This document shows, in pieces, positions 15,490-24,195 of a DNA stretch of 60,822 nucleotides (its first letter is position 1; each line of letters starts with the position of its first letter). The DNA is from Microcaldota archaeon (lineage in GTDB: Archaea; Micrarchaeota; Micrarchaeia; Micrarchaeales; CABMGC01), in the NCBI GenBank assembly GCA_028866835.1, contig JAGWHJ010000004.1:1-60822 (forward strand), written 5' to 3'. A program made the position numbers and the translations under genes. The notes beneath the pieces are model-generated. The model had not been told where the DNA came from and made no database searches. It worked only from the letters and a program-made list of their open reading frames with translations.

Positions 15490-17913
15490 TCATGCGGTCG
15501 AGTTTGCGGTTGAATTGTAGATTATCCTGAATATCTTCGTGTCCTGGTTGTAGTAGACCATCCGCAGCTTCGCGATGTTGTTGTCCCACACGCACGCGTA
15601 GGTGTTGCAGAAGAAGAGCCATTTTATCATGTTGCTGTTGGCCAGCCCGGGTTCCATGACATAGGATCCTGTCAGGTTGATGAACAGGCCCGGCCTCGGC
15701 TTGCCCGAGTACATGACGATGACGCTCTGGTTTATGGTCTTGTTAGTGCGGTACGGGTTGGTGAAGATGCTGAAGTTTGAGTTGTCTATGTCGAAAAACG
15801 CCACGGCGTCGAAGTAGTAGTTGCCGTTCGGCCCGGGCAGGTACGCGCTTATGCTCGTGCCGTTGGTCGTGAGGTTCCTCGCTATGTTGACGGTGAAATT
15901 GCCCTGGGGCGTCTTTATGCCGAGCAGCTTGTTGGTGGAGTTCTCGTTCTCCGTGAACGAGATGGCGGATTCTAGGCCGTACGCCTGCGTGTTGTTGGGG
16001 TTGAGCCCGGATTCAACGTATATGCCGTCAGTCTCGAGCAGCCACGGCGTCCTCACAAGCAGGTAGTCCGGCTTCCCGTTTATCGGGCTGAGGAGGAACC
16101 GCGGGTCGTCGCTAGAGTTGAGTATCCAGGTGGCGAACGGGAGCGCCTTCGTGCCGTTCTGCGAGCCGACGCTGTCGGTCACGCTGGTCCTGTTCGCCAC
16201 GCCCTCCACGAGCGAGCCGTCCGGCCAAAGCGTCAGCACGACGCTGCTGTTTGCCGAATTGCCCTTGAACCACTGAAGGGCGCTTATGAACGACGGGTTT
16301 ATCGAATCCGCAGGGCTGAGGTTGCTCCCGTATATGCCATCGTAGTATACGAGCACAACCCCTATCAGCACCATGAAGAGGAGCATGGCCGCCGCGGTTA
16401 CGTACATTGCGCGCCTGTTGGAGAGCGAGAGCGAGAACGAGAGCAGCCAGTACAGCGTGTATGCTGACATTATCGCGAGCGGAACGGAGAGCAGGGAATT
16501 GAACCTTATCGCGTGCATCTCAAGGTATGCCGTCAGTATGAAATACGAAAAGACCACTATGAATCCGGGATTTATGTCGAAGCGTATCTTGGCCTTCCCT
16601 GAAAGGAGGCCTGTCCCTGAATCATAGACCTGCATGAAGAAGTAGGGTATGAACGAGAGGACGGCGATGAGCCATATCAGCAGTATTACCAGCGACGACT
16701 GCGGCAGCACGGATGCAAGCCATATGAAAGCGGACATTGGCGTAGTAAGCAGGGAGTAGCCGAAGCTTGCGAAGAGGAACTGCGATGTAGGGGGCTGGAG
16801 CTCCTGGATCGTGGCCCCGAAGTTGTTCGTTATGATGAAGCCGTTGGTGACGAAGATCGCGGTGACGGTGCTCGGGAAGGCGACGTAGAATGCAATGGTT
16901 CCGACAATCGACACGATGAACACGAACGCCATCCTGTGAATGGCATTCTTCGTGAACATGATGAACGACATGCGATTCTTCGAGAGCCAGTAGAGAAGGG
17001 CCCAGAAGGCGATTATCATAACCAGTATCGGTATGAAATCGAAGCCGGTGAAGGTCTGTATGCTTATGTACCCCAGCGCCAGGTACATGCGCACGAGCAC
17101 GAACCATATTACCAGTGTTGCTATGAGGTAGCCGCAATCGTGCAGCAGGTTCTCCCTGTCCCAGATGTAGGCGACGAAGAGCAGCACCATGAGCGATACT
17201 ATGAACGCTGCTGTGGCGAAAGGCGCGCCGTTCCACACGAGGTTGCATACGGACAGGAGCACTGCAGATGCGACGCAGAATATTATCTTCCAGTTCCTTT
17301 TCTGCGCCCTGGATACCTCTATGGCGAAGACCAGCGCGAGTATGAAGAAGAACGGAAGGAACGTGTCGCCTCGGTATATGGTGCCGCTCGTCCTTGCCGC
17401 GTCGCCCAGGCTCAGTGCAACGAAGAGCATTGCAAGGAGGCCGAACAGGCGGTCCTTGCTCATGTATCTTGACAGGAGGTATGCGCCGAGTATGTCCAGG
17501 AACGCGAAGAGTATGGGTATGAGGCGCATTATCGTGTAATAGCTTACACCAAGCCTGCCTATTATGAAATACGGGACAAGTGTGATCCAGTAGAGGCCAT
17601 CGGGCTCGCCGACGGGGGCGTGCTGCGGCCAGCCAGAGATGCCAAGCGCCTTCGGGACCGCGAAGCCGTTGTTTATTGCAGCCCTTACTACGGAGAAATG
17701 GTAGAAGCCATCGGGCTCGTAGAAGCCGAAGAACTGCAACAAGGAGATTCTGTATATTATAGTGAAGTAGGCTATGGCGATGAGCAGTGCTATGACAACT
17801 ATTATCGCAACGTATTTGTTCTGAAGGATGGTCTGGACCTTCGATGGGGCCTGCGGCTCGGATGAAACATCCTCGGCGGCTACATTGCTATAATGATGCC
17901 TCAAATCAATCAA
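15490..17913 (-). CDS. aglB: STT3/AglB oligosaccharyltransferase, paralogue 1
   Basis: 807 residues, the catalytic enzyme of archaeal N-glycosylation, moving a lipid-linked glycan to Asn in sequons on the outer face of the membrane. About 11-13 helices fill the first 540 residues. The first acidic motif is FYEPDGFYHFSVVR (Asp68), the second is in GTIYRGDTFL. The soluble C-domain has LTLWPDGSLVEGVANRTSV in place of the canonical WWDYG, a divergent but clearly equivalent site. The start is a TTG with AGGAG about 10 nt upstream, inside the 3' end of the TrmI gene. It is last in an operon with TopA, a secreted glycoprotein candidate and TrmI. A second AglB lies at 49-51 kb. Confidence 0.92.
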   Translation of the reverse strand: MIDLRHHYSNVAAEDVSSEPQAPSKVQTILQNKYVAIIVVIALLIAIAYFTIIYRISLLQFFGFYEPDGFYHFSVVRAAINNGFAVPKALGISGWPQHAPVGEPDGLYWITLVPYFIIGRLGVSYYTIMRLIPILFAFLDILGAYLLSRYMSKDRLFGLLAMLFVALSLGDAARTSGTIYRGDTFLPFFFILALVFAIEVSRAQKRNWKIIFCVASAVLLSVCNLVWNGAPFATAAFIVSLMVLLFVAYIWDRENLLHDCGYLIATLVIWFVLVRMYLALGYISIQTFTGFDFIPILVMIIAFWALLYWLSKNRMSFIMFTKNAIHRMAFVFIVSIVGTIAFYVAFPSTVTAIFVTNGFIITNNFGATIQELQPPTSQFLFASFGYSLLTTPMSAFIWLASVLPQSSLVILLIWLIAVLSFIPYFFMQVYDSGTGLLSGKAKIRFDINPGFIVVFSYFILTAYLEMHAIRFNSLLSVPLAIMSAYTLYWLLSFSLSLSNRRAMYVTAAAMLLFMVLIGVVLVYYDGIYGSNLSPADSINPSFISALQWFKGNSANSSVVLTLWPDGSLVEGVANRTSVTDSVGSQNGTKALPFATWILNSSDDPRFLLSPINGKPDYLLVRTPWLLETDGIYVESGLNPNNTQAYGLESAISFTENENSTNKLLGIKTPQGNFTVNIARNLTTNGTSISAYLPGPNGNYYFDAVAFFDIDNSNFSIFTNPYRTNKTINQSVIVMYSGKPRPGLFINLTGSYVMEPGLANSNMIKWLFFCNTYACVWDNNIAKLRMVYYNQDTKIFRIIYNSTANSTA

Positions 17914-18535
17914 CCTGCTCCTGCCTCTTTCTTGCGAATGTCATGTATCCGGTATGCCATATCCCTTTGGTTGACGGCCTTGTCCCCTCCTCGCGCACAA
18001 GGAAGTCCCTTACCACCGTCTCGACCGTGTATATGTCAGTGAAGCCAAGCTTGTTAAGCTTATACACGAATTTCTTGACCTGCTCGACATGGGGCAGGTA
18101 GCCGACGACAGTGCCGCCGGGCCTGAGCGCCTTCTTCGCGTTCCCAAGGGCCTTCTCCGAGGATGGCAGGTCAAGGCATACAAGATCCACGTCCCTCTCC
18201 TCTATCTTCCTGGTGACATCGCCGTTCTTGAACGTCACGTTCGAAAGGTTCCATATTATCCTGTTCTTCTCTGCTATCGCGGTGAACTCCGGCCTCGTGT
18301 CATAGCTGTATACGTGGCTGCAGAGCCTTGCCAGGGACACGGCAAGCCAGCCGCTGCCCGTGCCCGCGTCAACGCACACGCTGTTCCTGTCTATCCCGGA
18401 CATCACGATTATTGTGCCTATGTCCTTTGGCAGTATGACCTGCGGGCCACGCTTGAGCTTCCTGTATGAGCTTGGATATATGAACAATCTATCATCCCTG
18501 CCTGGAACTGAGGAACCTGAGCAGAAGGAATGCAA
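17906..18535 (-). CDS. trmI: tRNA (adenine-N1)-methyltransferase TrmI-like
   Basis: A 209-residue class I SAM-dependent methyltransferase. KLKRGPQVILPKDIGTIIV is the TrmI linker signature, VCVDAGTGSGWLAVSLAR is the SAM-binding motif I, and DLVCLDLPS is motif IV. The family makes m1A at tRNA positions 57/58. The protein is shorter than usual (about 250) because the N-terminal beta domain is largely missing; only some 18 residues precede the linker. It overlaps the upstream secreted-protein gene by 44 nt and the AglB gene by 8 nt, so it is translated from a polycistronic message. Confidence 0.85.
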   Translation of the reverse strand: MHSFCSGSSVPGRDDRLFIYPSSYRKLKRGPQVILPKDIGTIIVMSGIDRNSVCVDAGTGSGWLAVSLARLCSHVYSYDTRPEFTAIAEKNRIIWNLSNVTFKNGDVTRKIEERDVDLVCLDLPSSEKALGNAKKALRPGGTVVGYLPHVEQVKKFVYKLNKLGFTDIYTVETVVRDFLVREEGTRPSTKGIWHTGYMTFARKRQEQVD

Positions 18536-19706
18536 ACAAGATTAATACGATTATTGCGATTATATAGAGATATAAATCAGATGGTATGCCGCTGCCCTGG
18601 CCCTGCGCCGATGACGTGTAGTTCCGGGAGATGTTCTGCTTGGCCGTGGTGGGCATGGTCGAAGGAGCAGATGATGTTTGAGGCGCCGTAGTTACACTGG
18701 TGCTCGGCTGAGACTCGAAGCCCAGCAATGCCCTAGGAACTCCAGAAAGCCGTATGGTCTCATTGTCAGGCAGATTCCCCTCTGTCACTGACGCATCGCC
18801 GCCTGCCTGACTTACCGCGAGCCCTTGCGCGGCCTCCTGCGTGTTGAGGCCGAACGTCGCTGCCGTTGGGAACGGCTGCAGTGCGCTTCCGTTCTGGTAC
18901 CCTATCCACAATTCTGCGTTTGTTTTCGTGAAAGCCGATATCTCGCCGCTGCCCTCCCCGCCTATCACAAGCTCGTCGTCGTAGAAGTTTGTTGAGTTCG
19001 GTCCCGTGGATGAGGGCGTGTAGTAGTACGGAGTTACAAGGAAATGCACGCTTGTCGAGTGAATGTTGAACGTGACATTGTCGTAGTAGAAGGTGGTGCC
19101 GTTCTGGTAGTATCCGAACTGGGCTACGGGAAGGCCGTTTGCGATGTACACGCGCATCACCGGTATAAAGCGCACAGGATAGCCGTACGGCACCGTGTAA
19201 TTGGGGAAATAGCTGTAGAAGGTGTCGTTTGCGCTCGCGCTGGCCGTGGAGTTGAAGATGCCGCCGTATCCGGAGATCGTCCCGTTGGAGACGTTCGCAA
19301 CGATGTCGCTCATGTTCCAGAGATTGTCCCCTATCGAATAGGTATGGTTGCTGGTGTTCATGTCAAGCACGTCCTGCAGCCAGTAGGAGTAGGCCTTCCC
19401 GGAACCGGACGTGATGTTTATCACTGCGTTGAGTTGCACCGTAGCGCCCTCCGCAGAGGTATTCTGCGGCGGAGTCGCGTTGTAGGCGTACATGGAATTG
19501 ACAAGCGCGTAACCCACCACCTCGTTAGTCTCGACGCGGTACGGCCCGCTGTCGTTCGAGATGTTGTAGAGGCCGTAGCTTGCTATGCCCACTGCGGCCG
19601 GAGCCGATGAGTTGATGTATGCGAGCGGGGCGACGAGCGCCTGCGCGTGTGCGCACATAGGCATTGCGGCAGCGATAAGCATGACTGCGATAAGCGCATA
19701 TCTCAT
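18492..19706 (-). CDS. Secreted, C-terminally anchored glycoprotein candidate
   Basis: 404 residues starting at the ATG at 19706, which overlaps the TopA stop codon (ATGA). MRYALIAVMLIAAAMPMCAH is a signal peptide. The body is beta-rich with about 20 N-glycosylation sequons (NTSAEG, NISNDSG) and a Thr/Ser/Pro-rich stalk, then a C-terminal membrane helix (YLYIIAIIVLILFAFLLLRF). No known domain is recognised. The dense sequons and co-transcription with AglB suggest it is an N-glycosylated envelope protein. Confidence 0.75.
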   Translation of the reverse strand: MRYALIAVMLIAAAMPMCAHAQALVAPLAYINSSAPAAVGIASYGLYNISNDSGPYRVETNEVVGYALVNSMYAYNATPPQNTSAEGATVQLNAVINITSGSGKAYSYWLQDVLDMNTSNHTYSIGDNLWNMSDIVANVSNGTISGYGGIFNSTASASANDTFYSYFPNYTVPYGYPVRFIPVMRVYIANGLPVAQFGYYQNGTTFYYDNVTFNIHSTSVHFLVTPYYYTPSSTGPNSTNFYDDELVIGGEGSGEISAFTKTNAELWIGYQNGSALQPFPTAATFGLNTQEAAQGLAVSQAGGDASVTEGNLPDNETIRLSGVPRALLGFESQPSTSVTTAPQTSSAPSTMPTTAKQNISRNYTSSAQGQGSGIPSDLYLYIIAIIVLILFAFLLLRFLSSRQG

Positions 19707-21994
19707 TGGCCATCGCCGCTCTCGTTTTTCGGGGGCTTCTTCGGGCCTGCGGCTCTTTTCGCCTTCCTTGGCTTCCTCTTTTTCTCTGCTCCTGGGGCGG
19801 CTTCGGTCTTCGCCGCGGAGCGCTTGCCCCTGGCCGGCTTTGCTGCCGTGGCTGGCGCGGCGGCGTGCGCCTGCACGGCAATCTTTATGGTTTCTTTCTG
19901 TGCCGGCTGCTTTGCGGCCCTTTCCGCAGTCGCAGGTGACATTCCCTGCTCGGTTACCTTGTTCGCCCAGCCGGCCTTCGTCGGGCATGCGGGGTCGAGG
20001 TCCATCTCAAAGACCTTCTTGTCCCTCCTGAAGACCTTTATCCTCGGCGTGTGGCAGATCTCGCAGACCTTCCCTGTCGGTACGATCTTGGCGTTCTGCG
20101 GCACGGAGTAGGTCTTGTTGCACCTGGGCCAGTCGCTGCAGCCGACGAAGGTCTTGCCCATCCTCGACCTCCTGAGCAGCAGGTTGCCGTTCCCGCACGT
20201 GCACTTTCCGAGGGAGCTCTGGAGCTCGCTCTGGGCGAGCCCTTTCATGAGCTCGTCGCCTATGCTGGGCTCGTTGGTGGTGAACTCCGTTATTATCGAT
20301 GTTATTATGCCCTTCCCTTCCTTCAGCACGGCCTCCTTCTGCTTCATGCCCTTTGCTATCTCGTCCATGTCCTTCTCGAGCCTGCGCGTCATGTCCTCGT
20401 CGAGGATCTGGCCGCAGTACTTGGAGAGGGCGTTGTAGACGCTCATACCGAAGCCCGTCACCTCTATGCTGGCGTTCCTTATGTACTCCCTCCTGAAGAG
20501 CGTGTCTATGACCTCGGTCCTCGTCGCCTTGGTGCCCAGGTCCTTGCTTTCGAGCAATGAGATAAGACTCGCCTTAGTGTAGCGCTTGGGCGGTAGCGTC
20601 TTGAGCTCCTTAATGTCCGACTTCAGCTGCGAGAGCCTCTCGCCCTGGTCGAAGTGCGGCATCTCGCTCGTCTTCGGTTTGTAATGCAGATAGAAATCAA
20701 GCCAGCCGGGGCTCTTTATCGTGTCGCCCTTTGCTGCGTAAGTCTCCTCTGCCACCTGGAGCACGACTCTCGATTCCTGCAGCACAGCGCGGTCAGCGAA
20801 GCACGAGAGGAAGCGCCTTGCGACAAGGTCGTATACCTTCTCCTCCTCGTCATTGAGCCTCTGCGGGAACTCTCCGGTGGGGTATATTGCTGGGTGCGCC
20901 TCGTCCTCCTTCGCGCCTTCGATGGGCCTGAATCTTTTCTCAGAGGTGAGCTTCTCGGCAAGCGCCGAGTACTTGTCCACCTTGGCTAGCATCGAGATTA
21001 TCCTGGGCAGGTTCAGCGTAGCCGGAAGCTTCTGCGAGGACGTCCTTGGATAGGAGATGTACGAGCGCTCGTAGAGCACCTGCGCTATGGCCAGCGTCCT
21101 TGTCGGGTCGATCCTGTGCACGCGGTTCGCCTCGAGCTGCAGCGATGTGAGGTCGAAGGGAGGGAACGGGTACAGCGTCTTCTCCCTGCTCTCGACGGTC
21201 TTGACCGTGGCCTCGCCCTTCCTGGCCTGCTCGTGTATCCTCTGGGCGAGAGCCTTGTCGAAGATCTCGCCCCTTGAGTTGTCGAATGCGACGTTCCTTG
21301 CGAGTATGGTGACCCTCCAGTAAGGCTTGGGGACGAAGTCCTTTATCTCGAGCTCGCGCCTCGCCAGTATGCCTAGGGTCGGACCCTGCACCCTGCCTAT
21401 GCTCAGCGTCTTCCTGACGCCTTTCTTTGTGAGCGCGCGCATGAGCGCCCTGCTCATGTTTATGCCCCAGAACCAGTCCAGAGTGTGCCGGGTCTCACCG
21501 GCATCGAAGTTGCCCCTGTCGAACTCGTTCAGGTGCTCATAGGACTGTATGAGGTCCTGGTTAGTAGTTGTCGAGAAGCGCATCCTCATCACGTTGTGCG
21601 ATGACATCGGCCGGTTCACGTCGCCCGTGGTCACGAACCCTATTATGTTCGTCCCTATGACAGTTCCTTCTATGTCGTAGTCGCATGCGTTGATGAAGAA
21701 CTGGCACTTCTTCCCTATGCTCTCTATCGCGTCGAGGTACTTCTTCGTGTAGTAGGATTCCTTGTTGACCTTGTACGATGCGACCCACTCTATGTCGAAG
21801 AGCGGGATGCTGCCCTCGGCCTTCGCCCGTATCGTGAAGAGATGTCCTGCCGCGGCCACGATGAAGACGTTGTCCTGGCCCTGCTGGAGCTCGTAGTATC
21901 TTATGCCGTTGAAGTAGTTGGTCCTCGGCTTCCCCAAGGCCATGGCTATCCTGAGCGCAACGCTTGGCTTCTCTGCCACGATGAGCTTATTCAT
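19703..21994 (-). CDS. topA: DNA topoisomerase I (type IA)
   Basis: 763 residues. It relaxes negative supercoils by a transient 5'-phosphotyrosine. The Toprim domain opens the protein (LIVAEKPSVALRIAMALG; later NACDYDIEGT, the metal site). Residues 150-320 carry the type IA core with RALMRALTKKG, SIGRVQGPTLG and the catalytic Tyr in SYISYPRTSSQKLP (about residue 313). Two C4 zinc ribbons follow near residues 625-700 (CTCGNGNLLLRRSRMGKTF, then CEICHTPR), and the final 60 residues are a Lys/Ala-rich disordered tail. It follows a small membrane-protein gene and precedes a secreted-protein gene in one operon. Confidence 0.96.
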   Translation of the reverse strand: MNKLIVAEKPSVALRIAMALGKPRTNYFNGIRYYELQQGQDNVFIVAAAGHLFTIRAKAEGSIPLFDIEWVASYKVNKESYYTKKYLDAIESIGKKCQFFINACDYDIEGTVIGTNIIGFVTTGDVNRPMSSHNVMRMRFSTTTNQDLIQSYEHLNEFDRGNFDAGETRHTLDWFWGINMSRALMRALTKKGVRKTLSIGRVQGPTLGILARRELEIKDFVPKPYWRVTILARNVAFDNSRGEIFDKALAQRIHEQARKGEATVKTVESREKTLYPFPPFDLTSLQLEANRVHRIDPTRTLAIAQVLYERSYISYPRTSSQKLPATLNLPRIISMLAKVDKYSALAEKLTSEKRFRPIEGAKEDEAHPAIYPTGEFPQRLNDEEEKVYDLVARRFLSCFADRAVLQESRVVLQVAEETYAAKGDTIKSPGWLDFYLHYKPKTSEMPHFDQGERLSQLKSDIKELKTLPPKRYTKASLISLLESKDLGTKATRTEVIDTLFRREYIRNASIEVTGFGMSVYNALSKYCGQILDEDMTRRLEKDMDEIAKGMKQKEAVLKEGKGIITSIITEFTTNEPSIGDELMKGLAQSELQSSLGKCTCGNGNLLLRRSRMGKTFVGCSDWPRCNKTYSVPQNAKIVPTGKVCEICHTPRIKVFRRDKKVFEMDLDPACPTKAGWANKVTEQGMSPATAERAAKQPAQKETIKIAVQAHAAAPATAAKPARGKRSAAKTEAAPGAEKKRKPRKAKRAAGPKKPPKNESGDGQ

Positions 21995-22030
21995 TGAAAC
22001 GCAATACCTCAGCGTGCTGGCTTGCAGGCC

Positions 22031-22264
22031 TTACTTCCTTGCCCTCTTCCTGGCCGCGGGCTTCCCGGCATGCTCCTCGGCAGGCCGCTGCTCCCTGGAC
22101 AGGGTGTAAGACATGTAGAACCCGAGGCCTATGGCTATTATGGCCGCTCCGTAGAAGACTATGCCCGGCAGCCCCAGGGCGAATGACAGTATGGCAACGA
22201 TGCTAGCCACGACAACCGCCAGGGCAAGCATGAACAGCCTTGATTCGGTACTCTCTGCCTGCAT
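22031..22264 (-). CDS. Small two-helix membrane protein
   Basis: 77 residues with two hydrophobic helices (about 12-33 and 36-53) and a basic tail (AARKRARK). It is the first gene of the operon that continues with TopA 36 nt downstream. A TATA-like stretch near 22295-22308 fits a short leader. The intergenic region is shared with the divergent transporter pair. No family is recognised. Confidence 0.6.
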   Translation of the reverse strand: MQAESTESRLFMLALAVVVASIVAILSFALGLPGIVFYGAAIIAIGLGFYMSYTLSREQRPAEEHAGKPAARKRARK

Positions 22265-22334
22265 TGCAACACATTTATAACTCTGCTTGGAACTTAAAAG
22301 TTAAATAATGCTAGGTTAATGCTGAGGTCCCATC

Positions 22335-22694
22335 ATGCTGCTGGAAGCCATAGTGTTCGTTCTCGTGCTGCTGTCAGCGATGATGGCCGCCTATGCCCAG
22401 TTCATCTTCAAGAAAGGGGTCCCGAAGTTCCGTATAGACATGCGCCAGATATTCGACATGCTGAGGGCGCGTGCCGTGTACACGGGGCTGGCGCTGTACA
22501 TGGTGAGCCTGCTGATATACCTCTACGCCCTAAAGTTCGAGGACCTCTCGTTCGTGTATCCTCTCTTCTCCACAACCTTCATCTTCGTGATGCTGATAGC
22601 CAAGTTCAGGCTCAACGAGCCGGTGACATGGATGCGCGCCGGAGGCATAGCGCTCATAGTCCTCGGCATAGGGCTGGTGGTACTTAGCGGTTGA
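22335..22694 (+). CDS. SMR/EamA-type small transporter subunit, ArnE/F-like (first)
   Basis: 119 residues, four membrane helices, related to the drug/metabolite transporter superfamily: AQFIFKKGV in helix 1 and FVYPLFSTTFIFVML ... LIVLGIGLVVLSG at the end match the small half-size ArnE/ArnF type that flips undecaprenyl-phosphate-linked amino sugars. A GAGGT ribosome site lies about 7 nt before the ATG. The second subunit starts 7 nt after its stop, suggesting an obligate antiparallel heterodimer. In a genome with AglB enzymes it is a candidate glycolipid flippase; that role is inference. Confidence 0.75.
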   Translation: MLLEAIVFVLVLLSAMMAAYAQFIFKKGVPKFRIDMRQIFDMLRARAVYTGLALYMVSLLIYLYALKFEDLSFVYPLFSTTFIFVMLIAKFRLNEPVTWMRAGGIALIVLGIGLVVLSG

Positions 22695-22700
22695 TTTGAT

Positions 22701-23042
22701 ATGGCACAGAAATCCAAGCTCCTTCTTGTCTGCGTCCTCCTTGTCAGCACCAGCCTGGCAAGCATCGGCCAGCTTCTCTTCAAGCTGGGCCTGTCGCAGG
22801 CGGGTGCCATCCAGCTAGTATCCTATGTCTGCCTGGGAATAATCGTCTATGGCATGTCCATCATAGCGTACTTCTATGCGCTCGGCAGAACGCACCTGAG
22901 CTGGGGCTACGGCTTCACAGGCCTCAGCTACGCGTTCACGGCCCTGCTTGCATACCTAGTTCTCGGGGAGACGATAGGCAGCATGAGGGCGTTGGGTATA
23001 ATAGCAATAGTCATCGGGACCGTAGTGATAGGGGTCAGTTGA
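22701..23042 (+). CDS. SMR/EamA-type small transporter subunit, ArnE/F-like (second)
   Basis: 113 residues and four helices. SLASIGQLLFKLGLSQAG is the helix-1 signature also seen in the upstream gene, and GYGFTGLSYAFTALLAYLVL with a final IAIVIGTVVIG are typical of ArnE-like proteins. It probably pairs with the gene before it to make one transporter. Its 3' end overlaps the convergent MscS gene by 8 nt. Confidence 0.75.
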   Translation: MAQKSKLLLVCVLLVSTSLASIGQLLFKLGLSQAGAIQLVSYVCLGIIVYGMSIIAYFYALGRTHLSWGYGFTGLSYAFTALLAYLVLGETIGSMRALGIIAIVIGTVVIGVS

Positions 23043-23904
23043 ATTGGTTTACGTAGGGCAGGTTCTTGACAAGGGCGCTGTACAGGCTCGACTTCAGCTG
23101 CCTCGTGCTCTCGAGCGTCCTCACGTGCACGGTAACCACGTAGAAGTCAATGTGGAAGTACTCCACATCTGTGGTGTACTCGTCCATCTTGTTAGCCTTC
23201 ATGACCTTCTGGACTATCTTCTGCACCTTCTCGAAAGGAACCTTTGAGCTGACATCGAACTGTATCCTCTTCATGTGCTCCTTCGCGGCCCTCCTGTAGT
23301 TGACCACGAGCGCCTGCGCCACGACGCTGTTGGGCACGTAGAAGGGCACGCTCTCGTCGTTTATCAGCTTGGTGTAAAGCAGGCCTATGCTCTCTATCGT
23401 GCCCGAGAAGCCCGGTATGAACTTGTCGTGCGGATAGCTCTGCGGCTGCAGCGTGTACTGCGCCGTAAGTATCATCACGTTGTCATTCGGCTCGAACGCC
23501 TTGCTGGCCAGCAGGTGTATTCCAGAGATGAAGTTTGACAGCGTCGACTGCGCTGCAAGGCCCAGGACTATGCCAAGGAACCCGGCCCCGACAAGGAAGC
23601 CGGTCAGGTCCTGTATGCCCACAACTATCGTGAGCAGCAGGAGCACAAGCAGGGTGTACGCTACTATCCTGAAAAGATCCCTGAGGGTCTTGGCCTCTGC
23701 TGCCGTTATCCCCTTTATTATGTAGAAGTATATCGAATTGGCTATTATCTCTATTATCGCTATGCCGAAAAGCGCCGTGTACACGCTATAGTCTATCGTC
23801 TGCTGGGGAATCAGGCTGAAGTACGTTGCCGCGTAGTATATCCCCAATGTTGCAAGTATGACAATTGCGCCCACAAGTATGACGACCTTTCGCCCCTTTC
23901 GCAT
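23035..23904 (-). CDS. mscS: MscS-family mechanosensitive channel
   Basis: About 289 residues. Four hydrophobic segments precede the pore helix, with GFLVGAGFLGIVLGLAAQST and LSNFISGIHLLASKAFEPND, which is the conserved TM3/beta-domain junction of small-conductance channels that release solutes on hypo-osmotic shock. A cytosolic beta and alpha/beta vestibule follows (residues about 150-289). The ATG at 23904 is preferred over one at 23928 because a TATA-like GTTATTAATC near 23938-23947 would start the message between them. Confidence 0.92.
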   Translation of the reverse strand: MRKGRKVVILVGAIVILATLGIYYAATYFSLIPQQTIDYSVYTALFGIAIIEIIANSIYFYIIKGITAAEAKTLRDLFRIVAYTLLVLLLLTIVVGIQDLTGFLVGAGFLGIVLGLAAQSTLSNFISGIHLLASKAFEPNDNVMILTAQYTLQPQSYPHDKFIPGFSGTIESIGLLYTKLINDESVPFYVPNSVVAQALVVNYRRAAKEHMKRIQFDVSSKVPFEKVQKIVQKVMKANKMDEYTTDVEYFHIDFYVVTVHVRTLESTRQLKSSLYSALVKNLPYVNQFN

Positions 23905-24006
23905 CCCTATCCGGTATCTACATGACATTAGAAGGATTAATAACCTTCATAGCGCCGCTTGCCTGCCCGTTTTGCTTACCGTGGGAACGGGATTCCATGG
24001 GGAATG

Positions 24007-24016
24007 TTTAAATATC
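24007..24016 (+). promoter_or_regulatory. Orphan TATA box upstream of a hairpin
   Basis: TTTAAATATC is a consensus archaeal TATA element but no open reading frame begins within 150 nt. Predicted transcription start is near 24034, the first bases of the inverted repeat described in the next entry. Confidence 0.55.
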
Positions 24017-24033
24017 TTTCTTTCAATAGTAGT

Positions 24034-24092
24034 GATTAAGCGTTTAGAGCACATTCTATTTGTCCTTCCCCACCCTCTAAACGCTTCTTTTT
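24034..24092 (+). ncRNA. Candidate small structured RNA
   Basis: A perfect 12-bp inverted repeat (AAGCGTTTAGAG at 24038-24049, CTCTAAACGCTT at 24075-24086) encloses a 25-nt pyrimidine-rich loop and is followed at once by CTTTTTAT. The consensus promoter sits 25 nt before it, so transcription would start at the stem and end at the T-run, giving a roughly 55-60 nt RNA. It does not match C/D or H/ACA box layouts. It could also be an attenuator or simply a terminator, but no gene lies before it on this strand. Confidence 0.5.
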
Positions 24093-24195
24093 ATGGCGTG
24101 CTTAGATTCGGGGAGTATACGCCGTATTTCTGGAAAACCTCACTCACATTTATAAACATTTAACAGCGTATTATACAATATCTTCCATCCTATAT

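Noticed and set aside
16936-17472. Long plus-strand frames inside aglB, topA and other GC-rich genes
   Set aside because: They are antisense shadows with charged low-complexity translations and no start signals.
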